From NCBI RefSeq assembly GCF_000015265.1, contig NC_008699.1, positions 310,001 to 374,000 on the forward strand: a DNA stretch of 64,000 nt. Direction: 5' to 3'. How positions within the stretch are numbered: position 1 is the first letter of the stretch; the number at the start of each line of letters is the position of its first letter. Below are positions 8,446 to 16,593 of this stretch, piece by piece. The stretch comes from Nocardioides sp. JS614 (GTDB lineage: Bacteria > Actinomycetota > Actinomycetes > Propionibacteriales > Nocardioidaceae). The position numbers and the translations under genes are program-made. Below the pieces are notes generated by a model. The model saw only the letters and a program-made list of their open reading frames with translations, had not been told where the DNA came from and did not search any database.

Positions 8446-8946
8446 TCAGCCGACCGGCGGGCTGCAGATCGTGGCGTCGTCCTCGGCCTGCACCGAGCGG
8501 CGGCCCTCGACCAGGTCCTGGAAGCCGTCGCCGACCACGATCGAGATGCCGGCGCCGGGGCCGTCGCGGCGTTCGATCTCGACGTCCGGGCCGAGTCGGC
8601 TCGCCACGAGCTGGACGGCCGGGTTCGTCGGGTCGAGGGTCCAGATCTGGACCACCTCGACCCGGGCGCTGACGTTGCCGCTGTTGCCCTCGGCGAACCC
8701 GTCGTCGGTGAGCAGCTGCATGGTGCGCCCGGCCAGGCCCTCCCGGGTGCCGGCGTTGTAGACGCTGACGGTGACGTCCTGGGCGAACACCTTGGTGCCG
8801 GCCGCGACCGTGCGGTCCACGCAGATCGGCGTGTCGACCTTGGCCGGGAGCGGGTCCGTGGCCGCGGACCAGCCCCAGAGGGCGGCCACCACGAGGAGCA
8901 GGCCGAGCGCCGAGATCGTGATCGCCGACCGCGCGCCCTGGGGCAT
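8446..8946 (-). CDS. LytR C-terminal domain protein, membrane anchored
   Basis: A 166-residue protein with one N-terminal membrane segment (ITISALGLLLVVAALWGW, about residues 9-26) and an extracytoplasmic domain of the LytR_C type: VSVYNAGTREGLAGRTMQLLTDDGF, then GDGF and a C-terminal disulphide candidate (Cys in TPICVD and ATICSPP). Such domains follow LytR-CpsA-Psr catalytic domains in wall glycopolymer ligases but also occur alone, as here. Its ATG overlaps the stop codon of the upstream 98-residue gene (ATGA), so the two are co-translated. The role is unproven; cell-envelope work is likely. Confidence 0.8.
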   Translation of the reverse strand: MPQGARSAITISALGLLLVVAALWGWSAATDPLPAKVDTPICVDRTVAAGTKVFAQDVTVSVYNAGTREGLAGRTMQLLTDDGFAEGNSGNVSARVEVVQIWTLDPTNPAVQLVASRLGPDVEIERRDGPGAGISIVVGDGFQDLVEGRRSVQAEDDATICSPPVG

Positions 8947-9242
8947 CAGTCCTCCAGGGTGTGGACCCGGGCGTGCAGGACGTTGCGCTGCTGGAGGGCG
9001 GCGCGCAGCGCGCGGTGCAGCCCGTCCTCGAGGTAGAGGTCGCCGCGCCACTCGACCACGTGGGCGAACAGGTCGCCGTAGAACGTGGAGTCCTCGTCGA
9101 GGAGGGCCGCGAGCTGGAGGGTGTCCTTGGTGGTGACGAGCTGGTCCAGGCGGACCTGTCGCGGCGGGACCGCCGCCCACGCGCGGGACGAGAGCCCGTG
9201 GTCGGGGTAGGGCCTCCCGTCGCCGACGCGCTTGAAGATCAC
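8946..9242 (-). CDS. Conserved actinobacterial 98-residue protein with ParB/Srx-like motif (sometimes labelled VapB-type antitoxin)
   Basis: A short protein that, as I remember it, is conserved with the adjacent LytR_C gene in many actinobacteria and is sometimes labelled a VapB-family antitoxin. No toxin gene is next to it. The C-terminal half reads VEWRGDLYLEDGLHRALRAAL, which resembles the DGxHR core of ParB/sulfiredoxin-fold proteins; VRLDQLVTTKDTL would be the matching N-terminal strand and helix. Its GTG start has a TATAGT -10 box six bases upstream, so the transcript is probably leaderless. Function unknown; a regulatory role toward the envelope gene is inference. Confidence 0.7.
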   Translation of the reverse strand: MIFKRVGDGRPYPDHGLSSRAWAAVPPRQVRLDQLVTTKDTLQLAALLDEDSTFYGDLFAHVVEWRGDLYLEDGLHRALRAALQQRNVLHARVHTLED

Positions 9243-9248
9243 GCCGCG

Positions 9249-9254
9249 ACTATA
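9249..9254 (-). promoter_or_regulatory. -10 box of leaderless promoter
   Basis: TATAGT on the minus strand, six bases before the GTG of the 98-residue gene. There is no ribosome binding site between them. Confidence 0.5.
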
Positions 9255-9284
9255 ACGAGGCGGACCCGGGCGCCCGCCGTGCCG

Positions 9285-9470
9285 TCAGGCCGACCAGCGG
9301 ACCGCGTCGTCGAAGTAGTCGGCCAGCGCGTGGACGCCACGCAGGTCGCGGCGCTCCTCCATCAGGGTGGTGAGCCGCTGGGCGTGCCGGAGCCGCAGCC
9401 GGGTGCGCTGGTCCCGGTCCCGGTCGTGGTCCGGTTCGAGGTCCCGGTCGGGCGTGCTGGGGTGATCCAT
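9285..9470 (-). CDS. Small hypothetical protein, 61 residues
   Basis: A very polar protein: an N-terminal half rich in Asp, Arg and Pro and a C-terminal helix with LTTLMEERRDL and ALADYFDDAVRW. A perfect GGAGG lies five to six bases upstream of the ATG, which makes it more credible than a chance frame. It has its own unit, upstream of the ParB-like gene on the same strand. I do not recognise the family. Confidence 0.5.
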   Translation of the reverse strand: MDHPSTPDRDLEPDHDRDRDQRTRLRLRHAQRLTTLMEERRDLRGVHALADYFDDAVRWSA

Positions 9471-9510
9471 CTCGGCCTCCGTCGATCGTCGGTCGCTCGG
9501 GGTGTGAGCG

Positions 9511-9535
9511 ACTTCGGTACCCAGGGTGCCGAAGT
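9511..9535. promoter_or_regulatory. 25-bp palindrome, possible operator
   Basis: Arms ACTTCGGTACCC and GGGTGCCGAAGT separated by a single base, with one mismatch. It sits in the divergent spacer between the 61-residue gene and the NTF2-like gene, 41 bp upstream of the former. Two-fold symmetry and position suggest a repressor site for an unidentified dimeric regulator; a hairpin is less likely with a 1-nt centre. Confidence 0.4.
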
Positions 9536-9602
9536 GGGATGCCGGGAAGGTTGCCGGTGTGTGACGGGTGGGTCAACGGGTGGCTTACCAAGCAGCCGAA
9601 AC

Positions 9603-9616
9603 TGGAATACGTTCTA
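9603..9616. promoter_or_regulatory. KstR-like operator upstream of NTF2-like gene
   Basis: TGGAATACGTTCTA matches TNNAACNNGTTNNA at all but one fixed position (AAT for AAC). It ends six bases before the GTG and overlaps a candidate -10 box TACGTT at 9608-9613. It resembles the perfect box at 5822-5835. Confidence 0.5.
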
Positions 9617-9621
9617 GTTTC

Positions 9622-10071
9622 GTGGACGACATCGACCAGATCTGTCAGCTCAAGTACCGCTACCTGCGCACCCTGGACACCAAGCGCTGGGACGAGTTCG
9701 CGGACTGCTTCCTGCCCGCGGCCACCGGCGACTACGACGGCCTGGTCTTCGCCGACCGCGCGGCCCTGGTCGCGTACCTGCGAGAGCACCTCGGCGAGGG
9801 GCTGCTCACCCTGCACCAGGCCCACCACCCCGAGATCGCCGTCGACGGCGACACCGCCACCGGCCGGTGGTACCTCCAGGACAAGGTGATCGTCCCTGCG
9901 TTCAAGTTCATGCTCGAGGGCGCCGCGTTCTACGAGGACCGCTACGCCCGGACGCCCGACGGCTGGCGGGTCGCCCACACCGGCTACCGCCGTACCTTCG
10001 AGATGACCTACGACCTCGCCGACCTGCCCGGCCTGAAGATCAACGGCCCCGGCGAGCACACCCACGTGTGA
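9622..10071 (+). CDS. NTF2-like / SnoaL-like fold protein
   Basis: A 149-residue protein with the compact alpha+beta cone fold of the NTF2/SnoaL superfamily, which includes ketosteroid isomerases and dehydratases. Visible landmarks are the helix QLKYRYLRTLDTKRWDEFADCFL, the strand pattern TATGRWYLQDKVI, and the C-terminal VAHTGYRRTFEM. The GTG was chosen because the KstR-like box lies immediately upstream and would fall inside the coding region if the longer frame from 9568 were used. Its regulation suggests a steroid- or polyketide-like small molecule substrate. Isomerase versus hydratase activity cannot be told apart here. Confidence 0.75.
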   Translation: MDDIDQICQLKYRYLRTLDTKRWDEFADCFLPAATGDYDGLVFADRAALVAYLREHLGEGLLTLHQAHHPEIAVDGDTATGRWYLQDKVIVPAFKFMLEGAAFYEDRYARTPDGWRVAHTGYRRTFEMTYDLADLPGLKINGPGEHTHV

Positions 10072-10080
10072 GGGAGCCGG

Positions 10081-10165
10081 GTTTCATCGGCCGGCCGATG
10101 AAACCCGACCCTGGACGACAAAGCTTCATCGTCCAGGCACGAGTTCTGTCGGCCGGCCGATGAAC
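10081..10165. repeat. Dispersed tripartite palindromic repeat, family A, copy 1
   Basis: An 85-bp element of 24+6+26+6+23 bp. The left palindrome is perfect (core TCATCGGCCGGCCGATGA; symmetry extends over 10078-10107). The centre has arms CTGGACGA / TCGTCCAG around AAGCTT. The right unit keeps the GGCCGGCC core but has TCTGTCGG on one arm instead of TTCATCGG. The copy at 55355-55442, read on the other strand, is about 91% identical and has the same asymmetry. It fills the spacer between the convergent NTF2-like and eccC genes. Confidence 0.85.
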
Positions 10166-10190
10166 CTCGCAACGGCGCGGCGGACCGAGG

Positions 10191-13100
10191 TCACAGGCTC
10201 GGCTCGCACCACGCCAGCTGCACGACCTCGGCACCGCGGTCGCGGGTGACCAGGCGGCCGCGGCCGGGCGGGGCGGGCTGCGGCTTGTGGGTGCCGAGGA
10301 GGGGCCCCTCGTCGGGGCTGCCGGAGAGCAGCAGGCCGGGCATCGCGAGGTCGCGCAGCGACTGGATCACCGGCTCGTAGAGCGCCCGCGACGCGCCGCC
10401 GGAGCGCCGGGCCACCACCAGGTGCAGGCCGAGGTCGCGGGCCTGGGGCAGCAGCGGCTGCAGCGCCTGCACCGGCGAGCCCTGCTGGGTGGCGACCAGG
10501 TCGTAGTCGTCGACGAGCACGAACACCTCCGCGCCCGTCCACCAGGAGCGGTTGCGGAGCTGGTCGGGGGTGACGTCCGGGCCGGGGATGCGGGACTCGA
10601 GGTAGGACGCGAGGTCCTGGAGCGCCGGCTGCGCCAGGCGGGCGGAGGTGAGGTAGTCGACGAGGTACTCCTCGGGCACCTCGCCGAGCAGCGAGCGCCG
10701 GTAGTCGACGACGACCAGCTGGGCCTGCTGGGGTGTGCGCGTCCGCATCACCTCGCGCGCGTAGGCGCGCAGGAGCGCGCTCTTGCCGGACCGGCCGTCG
10801 CCGAACACCAGCAGGTGCGGCTCGGCGTCCCCGTCCAGGGCCACCGGGCCGAGGTCGGACTCGGTGACGCCGAGGAGCAGGCGGCGGTCCTCGGCGGCGG
10901 GCCGCGCCAGGGTGCGTACGTCGTCCAGGCCGATCCGCTCCGGCAGCAGCCGCAGCTTGGGGCCGGTCGGTCCGGCCCAGGCCGCGGCGACCCGCTTGAC
11001 CAGGTGGTCCACCCCGTCGCCGAGGGCCTCCACGTCGGCGGAGCCGTCGACGCGGGGCAGCGCGGCGAGGAAGTGCAGCCGGCTCGCCGTCAGGCCCCGG
11101 CCGGGCCGACCCGCCGGCACGAGCGCGGCGACCTTGCGGTCGATCTCGGAGTCCATCGGGTCGCCGAGGCGCAGCTCGAGACGGGTCCCGAACAGGTCGC
11201 GCACGGCCGCCCGGAAGTCCGCCCACCGGGCCGCGCCGACCAGCAGGTGCAGGCCGAAGGTGAGGCCACGGGTGGCGAGCTGCTGGAGCTCGAGCTCGAG
11301 GTCGTCGAAGTCGGCACGCAGGGTGCTCCAGCCGTCGACCACGAGGAACACGTCGCCGTATCCGTCGTCGGCGCGGCCGGCGGCCCGGCGCGAGCGGTAG
11401 GTCTCGATGGAGTCGATGCCGTGGGCCCGGAAGTAGGCCTCGCGGCGGTCGACGACCCCGCGCACCTCCGCGACGATGCGGCGGACCACGTCCGGCTCCG
11501 AGCGGGTCCCGACGCCGGCGACGTGCGGCAGGTCGGCGTACGGCGTGAACGTCCCGCCGCCGAAGTCGAGGACGAAGAACTGCGACTCCTGGGGCGTGGT
11601 GGTGAGCGAGATGCTCGCGACCATCGTGCGCAGCAGCGTGCTCTTGCCGCTGCGCGGGCCGCCGACCACCGCCGCGTGGCCGCCCGAGCCGCCCAGGTCG
11701 ACGGTGAAGGTGTCGCGGCGCTGCTCGCGGGGCCGGTCGGCGGTCCCGAGCGGCACGATCAGGCCGCCGAGCTGGCGCCAGTGCGCGGAGACCAGGCCGT
11801 GGCGGGGGTCCTCGGTGAGGTCCGGCATCAGGTCGTCGAGGGTGTCGGGGACGTCCAGGGGTGGGAGCCAGACCTGGTGTGCTGCGGGGCCGTGCCCGAC
11901 CATCCGGCGTACGGCGAGGTCGAGCAGCGACTCCTGGTCGCCCGGCTGCTCGACGGCGACCGGCTCGGGCTCGGGATCGGCCACGTCGAGGGCCTGCACC
12001 TCGGCGATCGTGAACGGCAGGATGCCGCGCAGGTGCCCGCCCTCGTCGCGGCGCACCCGCACCCGGCCCGACGGCGGGCCGGAGACGTAGGCCGCCTTGA
12101 AGCGCAGCATCGTGGCCGGGTCCGGCTTGAGGTAGCCGAGCCCCGGGTCGGCCGGCAGCTCGTAGGCATCCGGCACGCCGAGGACGGTGCGGGACTCGCC
12201 GGCGCTGAAGGTGCGCAGCCCGATCCGGTAGGAGAGGTGCGACTCCAGCCCGCGCAGCCGGCCCTCCTCGAGGCGCTGCGACGCGAGCAGCAGGTGCAGG
12301 CCCAGGGAGCGGCCGAGCCGGCCGATCGCGACGAACAGGTCGATGAACTCCGGCTTCGCCGAGAGCATCTCGGAGAACTCGTCGACGACGATGAACAGCG
12401 ACGGCAGCGGGACCAGGTCCTCGCCGGCGACCCGGGCCCGCTCGTAGTCGCGGACGGAGGCGTAGTTGCCGGCCTCCCGCAGCAGCTCCTGGCGGCGGAC
12501 CATCTCCCCGGACAGGGCGTCCTGCATCCGGTCGACCAGGGTCAGCTCCTGGGCGAGGTTGGTGATCACCGCCGAGACGTGCGGCAGGTCCGCCATGCCC
12601 GCGAACGTCGCACCGCCCTTGAAGTCGACGAGCACCATGTTGAGCTGCTCGGGGGAGTGGGTGAGCGCGAGGCCGAGCACCAGGGTGCGCAGGAACTCCG
12701 ACTTGCCGGAGCCGGTGGCGCCGATCACGAGACCGTGGGGACCCATGCCCTGCTGGGCCGACTCCTTGATGTCCAGGTGCACGACCGAGCCGCCCTCGCC
12801 GAGCCCGATCGGGACCCGCAGCCGGTCGCGGGCCGGTCGCGGCCGCCAGGCGGTCGCGGGGTCGAGCGTGTGGACGTCGCCGAGCGCCAGCAGCTCGAGG
12901 TAGTCGGCCGTCCCGGCGATCTCGCCGGTGCCCGGCTCGACGCCGCCGGCGGCGATCGTGTGCAGCGGCGTGAGCCGTCGCGCCAGTGCCTCCGCGGTCG
13001 CGATGCTGCACTGGTCGGCCCTGGCGCGGATCGGCTGCTCCCGCAGCCGCAGCGCGAGCACCGGGTGGCGGCCGTCGTCGGCGGGCTCCGCGGTGAGCTG

Positions 13101-14171
13101 GAGGCGCAGCCGGGTGGCGTCCTCGAGGTCGTCCCAGCGCGCGGGCAGGTCGAGCAGCGTCACGCCGTGCAGGCCGTCGGGAGGTACGACGTGGTTGCCG
13201 GGCGGGAGCTCGCCGTCGTCGACGACGAGCAGCAGGTGTGGCGTCGCGGGTCGCTCGTCGGCGCCGAAGCGCGGCCGCTCGCCGAGGTCCGCCGGCAGCA
13301 GTGCCGCCAGGTCGGCGAGCGAGGTGGACACCATCCGCATCGGGCCGACGGCGTCGGACAGCCGCCCGCTCTGGGCGTGCGGCAGCCACTTGAGCCAGTC
13401 CCAGCGCGCCAGGTGCTGCTCGGAGGTCAGCACCGCTACGGCCAGCTGGTCGGGGGAGTGGAAGACGGTGGCGGAGCAGATCAGGGACCGGGCCAGGGAG
13501 CGGGCCGGCTCCTCCGGGCCGCACACCTCGATCCGGTCGAAGGCCCGCAGGTCGATCGAGGCGGGCAGGTCGGGCTGCAGCCGGTGGACGACCAGCAGCC
13601 GGTGCAGCGCCGAGGCCGCGGCCGGGTCGACCTGGTCGATCGGCGTGCTCTCCGGCGGCACCAGCTCGAGGGACAGTGGCTGGGCGCACACGCCGTACCG
13701 CACGTGCAGGAAGGTCGGGTCGGACGTCGTGTGCTCCCAGACCCGCGACCGCTCGTCGGCGAGCGCCGGCAGCGCGGACGGGTCGGGGTGCTGCCAGGTG
13801 AGGGCCCGGCGCTGCTGGTCGGCCGCCTCCCGGGCGACCTTGCGGACGTTCGCGAGGTAGCGCAGGTACTCCGTGCGCGATCCGCTGACCTGCTGCGTGC
13901 GCTGCTTCCGCTGCCGGTCCAGCTGGACCACGATGAAGCCGAGGGTCGCGAACAGGAACATGCCCGCGGCGAGGAAGCCCCGGCCGCCGCTGGCGCGGCC
14001 CATCGTGGCGACCAGCACGATGGAGCCCAGGCTGCCGAGCATCGGGATCGCGTTCATCAGCACGCCGCTCGCGCCCTCGTTGGGCTCGATCCGCGGTGGC
14101 GGCTGCAGCACCACCTGGCCGGTCGGCAGCTCCGGCGCGTCCAGACGTGTGCCGCGCAGCGTCGTGCTCAC
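10191..14171 (-). CDS. eccC: Type VII secretion ATPase EccC (EccCa and EccCb fused)
   Basis: A 1326-residue FtsK/SpoIIIE-type motor that recognises Esx substrates and powers their export. Two membrane helices lie at about 36-58 and 65-84. Three ATPase domains follow, with Walker A motifs GATGSGKS (484-491), GGPRSGKS (about 830) and GDGRSGKS (about 1120). ESX-1-type systems split this protein in two; here, as in most actinobacteria, it is one chain. The GTG was chosen for its position after a GGGGG-rich ribosome site and because the protein then begins like the family (LRGTRLDAPELPTGQ). It is divergent from eccD1 across about 105 bp. Confidence 0.95.
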   Translation of the reverse strand: MSTTLRGTRLDAPELPTGQVVLQPPPRIEPNEGASGVLMNAIPMLGSLGSIVLVATMGRASGGRGFLAAGMFLFATLGFIVVQLDRQRKQRTQQVSGSRTEYLRYLANVRKVAREAADQQRRALTWQHPDPSALPALADERSRVWEHTTSDPTFLHVRYGVCAQPLSLELVPPESTPIDQVDPAAASALHRLLVVHRLQPDLPASIDLRAFDRIEVCGPEEPARSLARSLICSATVFHSPDQLAVAVLTSEQHLARWDWLKWLPHAQSGRLSDAVGPMRMVSTSLADLAALLPADLGERPRFGADERPATPHLLLVVDDGELPPGNHVVPPDGLHGVTLLDLPARWDDLEDATRLRLQLTAEPADDGRHPVLALRLREQPIRARADQCSIATAEALARRLTPLHTIAAGGVEPGTGEIAGTADYLELLALGDVHTLDPATAWRPRPARDRLRVPIGLGEGGSVVHLDIKESAQQGMGPHGLVIGATGSGKSEFLRTLVLGLALTHSPEQLNMVLVDFKGGATFAGMADLPHVSAVITNLAQELTLVDRMQDALSGEMVRRQELLREAGNYASVRDYERARVAGEDLVPLPSLFIVVDEFSEMLSAKPEFIDLFVAIGRLGRSLGLHLLLASQRLEEGRLRGLESHLSYRIGLRTFSAGESRTVLGVPDAYELPADPGLGYLKPDPATMLRFKAAYVSGPPSGRVRVRRDEGGHLRGILPFTIAEVQALDVADPEPEPVAVEQPGDQESLLDLAVRRMVGHGPAAHQVWLPPLDVPDTLDDLMPDLTEDPRHGLVSAHWRQLGGLIVPLGTADRPREQRRDTFTVDLGGSGGHAAVVGGPRSGKSTLLRTMVASISLTTTPQESQFFVLDFGGGTFTPYADLPHVAGVGTRSEPDVVRRIVAEVRGVVDRREAYFRAHGIDSIETYRSRRAAGRADDGYGDVFLVVDGWSTLRADFDDLELELQQLATRGLTFGLHLLVGAARWADFRAAVRDLFGTRLELRLGDPMDSEIDRKVAALVPAGRPGRGLTASRLHFLAALPRVDGSADVEALGDGVDHLVKRVAAAWAGPTGPKLRLLPERIGLDDVRTLARPAAEDRRLLLGVTESDLGPVALDGDAEPHLLVFGDGRSGKSALLRAYAREVMRTRTPQQAQLVVVDYRRSLLGEVPEEYLVDYLTSARLAQPALQDLASYLESRIPGPDVTPDQLRNRSWWTGAEVFVLVDDYDLVATQQGSPVQALQPLLPQARDLGLHLVVARRSGGASRALYEPVIQSLRDLAMPGLLLSGSPDEGPLLGTHKPQPAPPGRGRLVTRDRGAEVVQLAWCEPSL

Positions 14172-14275
14172 TCCGGCCCCCTGTCTTCGGGCCGCTCGGT
14201 CGGCGAACGGCGTCGGGAGGGGCATACCCGCGCCGGGCGGGGTTGACGCCTCGCAATCGGGGGGAAGGTGACGTC

Positions 14276-15691
14276 GTGGCCGGCACGCACGCACCCGCGG
14301 ACATCCTCGCGCTCTCGGTCCACGGCCCGGTCGGCGTCCTCGACCTGGTCGTGCCGGGCACCGCGACGGCCGCGGACGTCGCCGAGGAGTACGCCGTCCG
14401 CGCCGGCCTCGACGCCGCCCCGGTGCTGCGAAGCCGACTGGGCCACGGCCTCGAGCCGGCGACCACGCTCGCCCGCGCCGGGGTCGTCACCGGCGACCTG
14501 CTCGTCGCCGACCCGAGCGCGCCAGGCGTCCCCGCCGACCGAGCGGCCGAGCCGGTGGCGGGCGGCCGGCATGCGGCCCGGAGCGGACCGGCCGCCGACG
14601 GTTCCCCGCGGCCGCGCCCAGACACCCTGCCGATGCTGGGGCTCGCGGTGGCCGCGGCCGCGGCTGGGCTGGCCGGCTGGTGCGCCGCCACCGCGCCGGG
14701 CGGCGCCCTTCGGGCGACGGCCATCGGACTCCTGCTGGTGGCGGCGGTGCTCGGGGTGCTCCCGATCGGCCGGCGCGCCGCCCACCGGGTCGTCGCGGCC
14801 CCGGCCTTCGGTGCGGCCGCCGCGTTCGCGATGGCGTGGGACCCGCACGGCGTGCGGCTCCCCATGGTGCTCGGCGTCACCGGCCTCGCGGCCGCCCTGG
14901 TCGCGGCGGTCGGGCGGGCGCTCGCGGCCCGACCGGGTGAGGCGCTCCGGGTATGGGTGCTCGCGGGCGTCGCCGGGTTCGTCGGCACCGGCCTCGCCTC
15001 GCTCGGCGGAGCGCCGCCCCGGCTGGTGTGGTCGCTGGTCCTGCTCGGGGCGCTGCTCGCCGCGCGGTTCGTCCCGGCCGTCGCGGTCGACGTGCCCGAC
15101 CAGTACCTCATCGATCTCGACCGCCTCGCGGTCACCGCGTGGTCCGCCCGCGAGCAGCCGAGCGGCCGTCGCGGGCGCACCGTCGTACCCCTCGACGCGG
15201 TCGACGCCGTCGCGGCCCGCGGGACCCGGATCGTCACGGCCGCCAGCGCCGCGGTGCTCGCGGCGGTCCTGCTGTCCGCCCCGCTGCTGCTGGCCGCCGC
15301 GACGCTGCCGATCGACCGGGTCGGGGCGCGGGTGCTGGTCGGTTGCGCGGGGGCCGGACTCCTCCTCGCCGCCCGCAGCTACCGTCACGCGGCCGCCCGG
15401 GCGCTGCTGCGGATCGCCGGCCTGGCCTGTGGAACGGTGCTGGCGACGGCCCTGCTGGGCGCTGCCGGTCGGGCCGGCTGGTGGCTCGCCGGCCTCGCGG
15501 TCCTCACCGCCGCGGCGCTCGTCGTCGCGGCCGTGGCGGTCGGCCGGGGTTGGCGCTCCGCGTGGTGGTCGCGCCGGGCCGAGGTGGCCGAGGGGCTGGC
15601 CGGCGCGACGGCGGTCGGCGCCCTGGTCGTGGCGTCCGGATGGTTCCGCCAGCTCTGGGAGCTGGCGAGCCTGTGGAAACTCGGAGCCTGA
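14276..15691 (+). CDS. EccD-like type VII secretion membrane protein, first of two
   Basis: A 471-residue protein with an N-terminal ubiquitin-like (YukD) domain over about residues 8-80 (ILALSVHGPVGVLDLVVPG) and, after a Pro-rich linker, about ten to eleven hydrophobic segments. That is the EccD layout. The GTG follows a GGGGGGAAGG ribosome site. It is strongly diverged from the second EccD-like protein of this locus. EccD forms the membrane channel core; two different copies could build a heterodimer, or this one could replace the missing EccE. Functional assignment beyond the family is inference. Confidence 0.8.
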   Translation: MAGTHAPADILALSVHGPVGVLDLVVPGTATAADVAEEYAVRAGLDAAPVLRSRLGHGLEPATTLARAGVVTGDLLVADPSAPGVPADRAAEPVAGGRHAARSGPAADGSPRPRPDTLPMLGLAVAAAAAGLAGWCAATAPGGALRATAIGLLLVAAVLGVLPIGRRAAHRVVAAPAFGAAAAFAMAWDPHGVRLPMVLGVTGLAAALVAAVGRALAARPGEALRVWVLAGVAGFVGTGLASLGGAPPRLVWSLVLLGALLAARFVPAVAVDVPDQYLIDLDRLAVTAWSAREQPSGRRGRTVVPLDAVDAVAARGTRIVTAASAAVLAAVLLSAPLLLAAATLPIDRVGARVLVGCAGAGLLLAARSYRHAAARALLRIAGLACGTVLATALLGAAGRAGWWLAGLAVLTAAALVVAAVAVGRGWRSAWWSRRAEVAEGLAGATAVGALVVASGWFRQLWELASLWKLGA

Positions 15692-15816
15692 GGTTTAGGC
15701 CACATCGGGCGGGGGCAATCGACCCGTGTCCGGCTCGGGCCGACACCGGGCGGGATCGCCACCACACAGCGATTCTCGAGCGGCTTCCTGCCGCCACGGG
15801 GGAAGGAGTTGGCGAC

Positions 15817-16134
15817 ATGTCGCAAGCACCGGAGATGGGACAGGGGGAGCGCACGCTCACCCGCGCCGCGGGCCTCGTGGCCGACGCCAAGGCGGACTTC
15901 GACGGCCTGAGCAAGAGCCTCGAGCAGCAGATCCTCGCCCAGCAGGGCAAGTGGGTCGGCGCCGGCGGCTCGGCGTTCTTCACGCTGCACCAGGCCTGGA
16001 CCGACCGGCAGCGCATCATCACCAACGCGCTCAACGAGTTCGAGGCGTCGTTGACCTCGACCGAGCGGGACAACATGAGCACCGACGAGACCCAGTCGTC
16101 GAGCTACCACCGCGTCGCCGGCCGGCTCGGCTGA
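15817..16134 (+). CDS. WXG100 family type VII secretion target
   Basis: A 105-residue Esx protein: two amphipathic helices joined by the turn K-W-V-G at about 46-49, ending in a polar tail. A GGGGGAAGGAG ribosome site precedes the ATG. It is the first of two small Esx genes in tandem and probably forms a heterodimer with the next product, the pair being the core substrate of this secretion system. A YxxxD-type export signal is not evident at the C-terminus (SYHRVAGRLG). Confidence 0.88.
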   Translation: MSQAPEMGQGERTLTRAAGLVADAKADFDGLSKSLEQQILAQQGKWVGAGGSAFFTLHQAWTDRQRIITNALNEFEASLTSTERDNMSTDETQSSSYHRVAGRLG

Positions 16135-16166
16135 GCGCGCACCTCGGGCACCCAGGAGTGAATGAG

Positions 16167-16463
16167 ATGACTCTCGACGGACTTCGCGTCAACCATGCCG
16201 GTCTCGACACCGTCGCCGACGACCTCGGCCAGGCGGTCAAGCGGATCGACGACCGGCTCAACCGGCTCGAGTCGGAGCTCGCCCCGCTGCGCAGCGACTG
16301 GAGCGGTAGCGCCCAGCAGGCCTACACCGCGGCCAAGGCCAAGTGGGACGGCGCCATGCAGGAGATGAAGGGGCTGCTCCAGGAGACCAGCAGCACCGTG
16401 GTGCAGTCGAACGCCGAGTACCGCGCGGCCGACCAGCGCGGCGCGGCCTCCTTCGACATCTGA
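16167..16463 (+). CDS. WXG100 family type VII secretion target
   Basis: A 98-residue Esx protein with D-W-S-G at about 44-47 between two helices and the C-terminal segment YRAADQRGAASFDI, which is closer to a typical export tail. AGGAG lies about ten bases before the ATG; another ATG at 16162 is in a different frame. It follows the first Esx gene by 32 bp, so the two are co-transcribed and most likely form the secreted heterodimer. Confidence 0.9.
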   Translation: MTLDGLRVNHAGLDTVADDLGQAVKRIDDRLNRLESELAPLRSDWSGSAQQAYTAAKAKWDGAMQEMKGLLQETSSTVVQSNAEYRAADQRGAASFDI

Positions 16464-16593
16464 GCCTCGGGCGAACCTGCACACCAGGGGTCGGCGCGAA
16501 CGGCGTCGACCCCTTTCGCCGGAGCGCGCGCCCGGGTCCCGGCCCGAGATCGAGCCGGCACCGAGCTGAGAGGTACCGACAGGAGGTGGATCG

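Noticed and set aside
8946..9242. Toxin-antitoxin module
   Set aside because: The 98-residue protein is sometimes labelled VapB, but no PIN-domain or other toxin gene is adjacent. The coupled gene is a LytR_C membrane protein.
10126..15237. A 1703-codon open frame antisense/out of frame to eccC and eccD
   Set aside because: Arg/Pro/Ala-rich translation without domains, produced by GC-biased third positions. eccC, with three Walker A motifs, explains the region.
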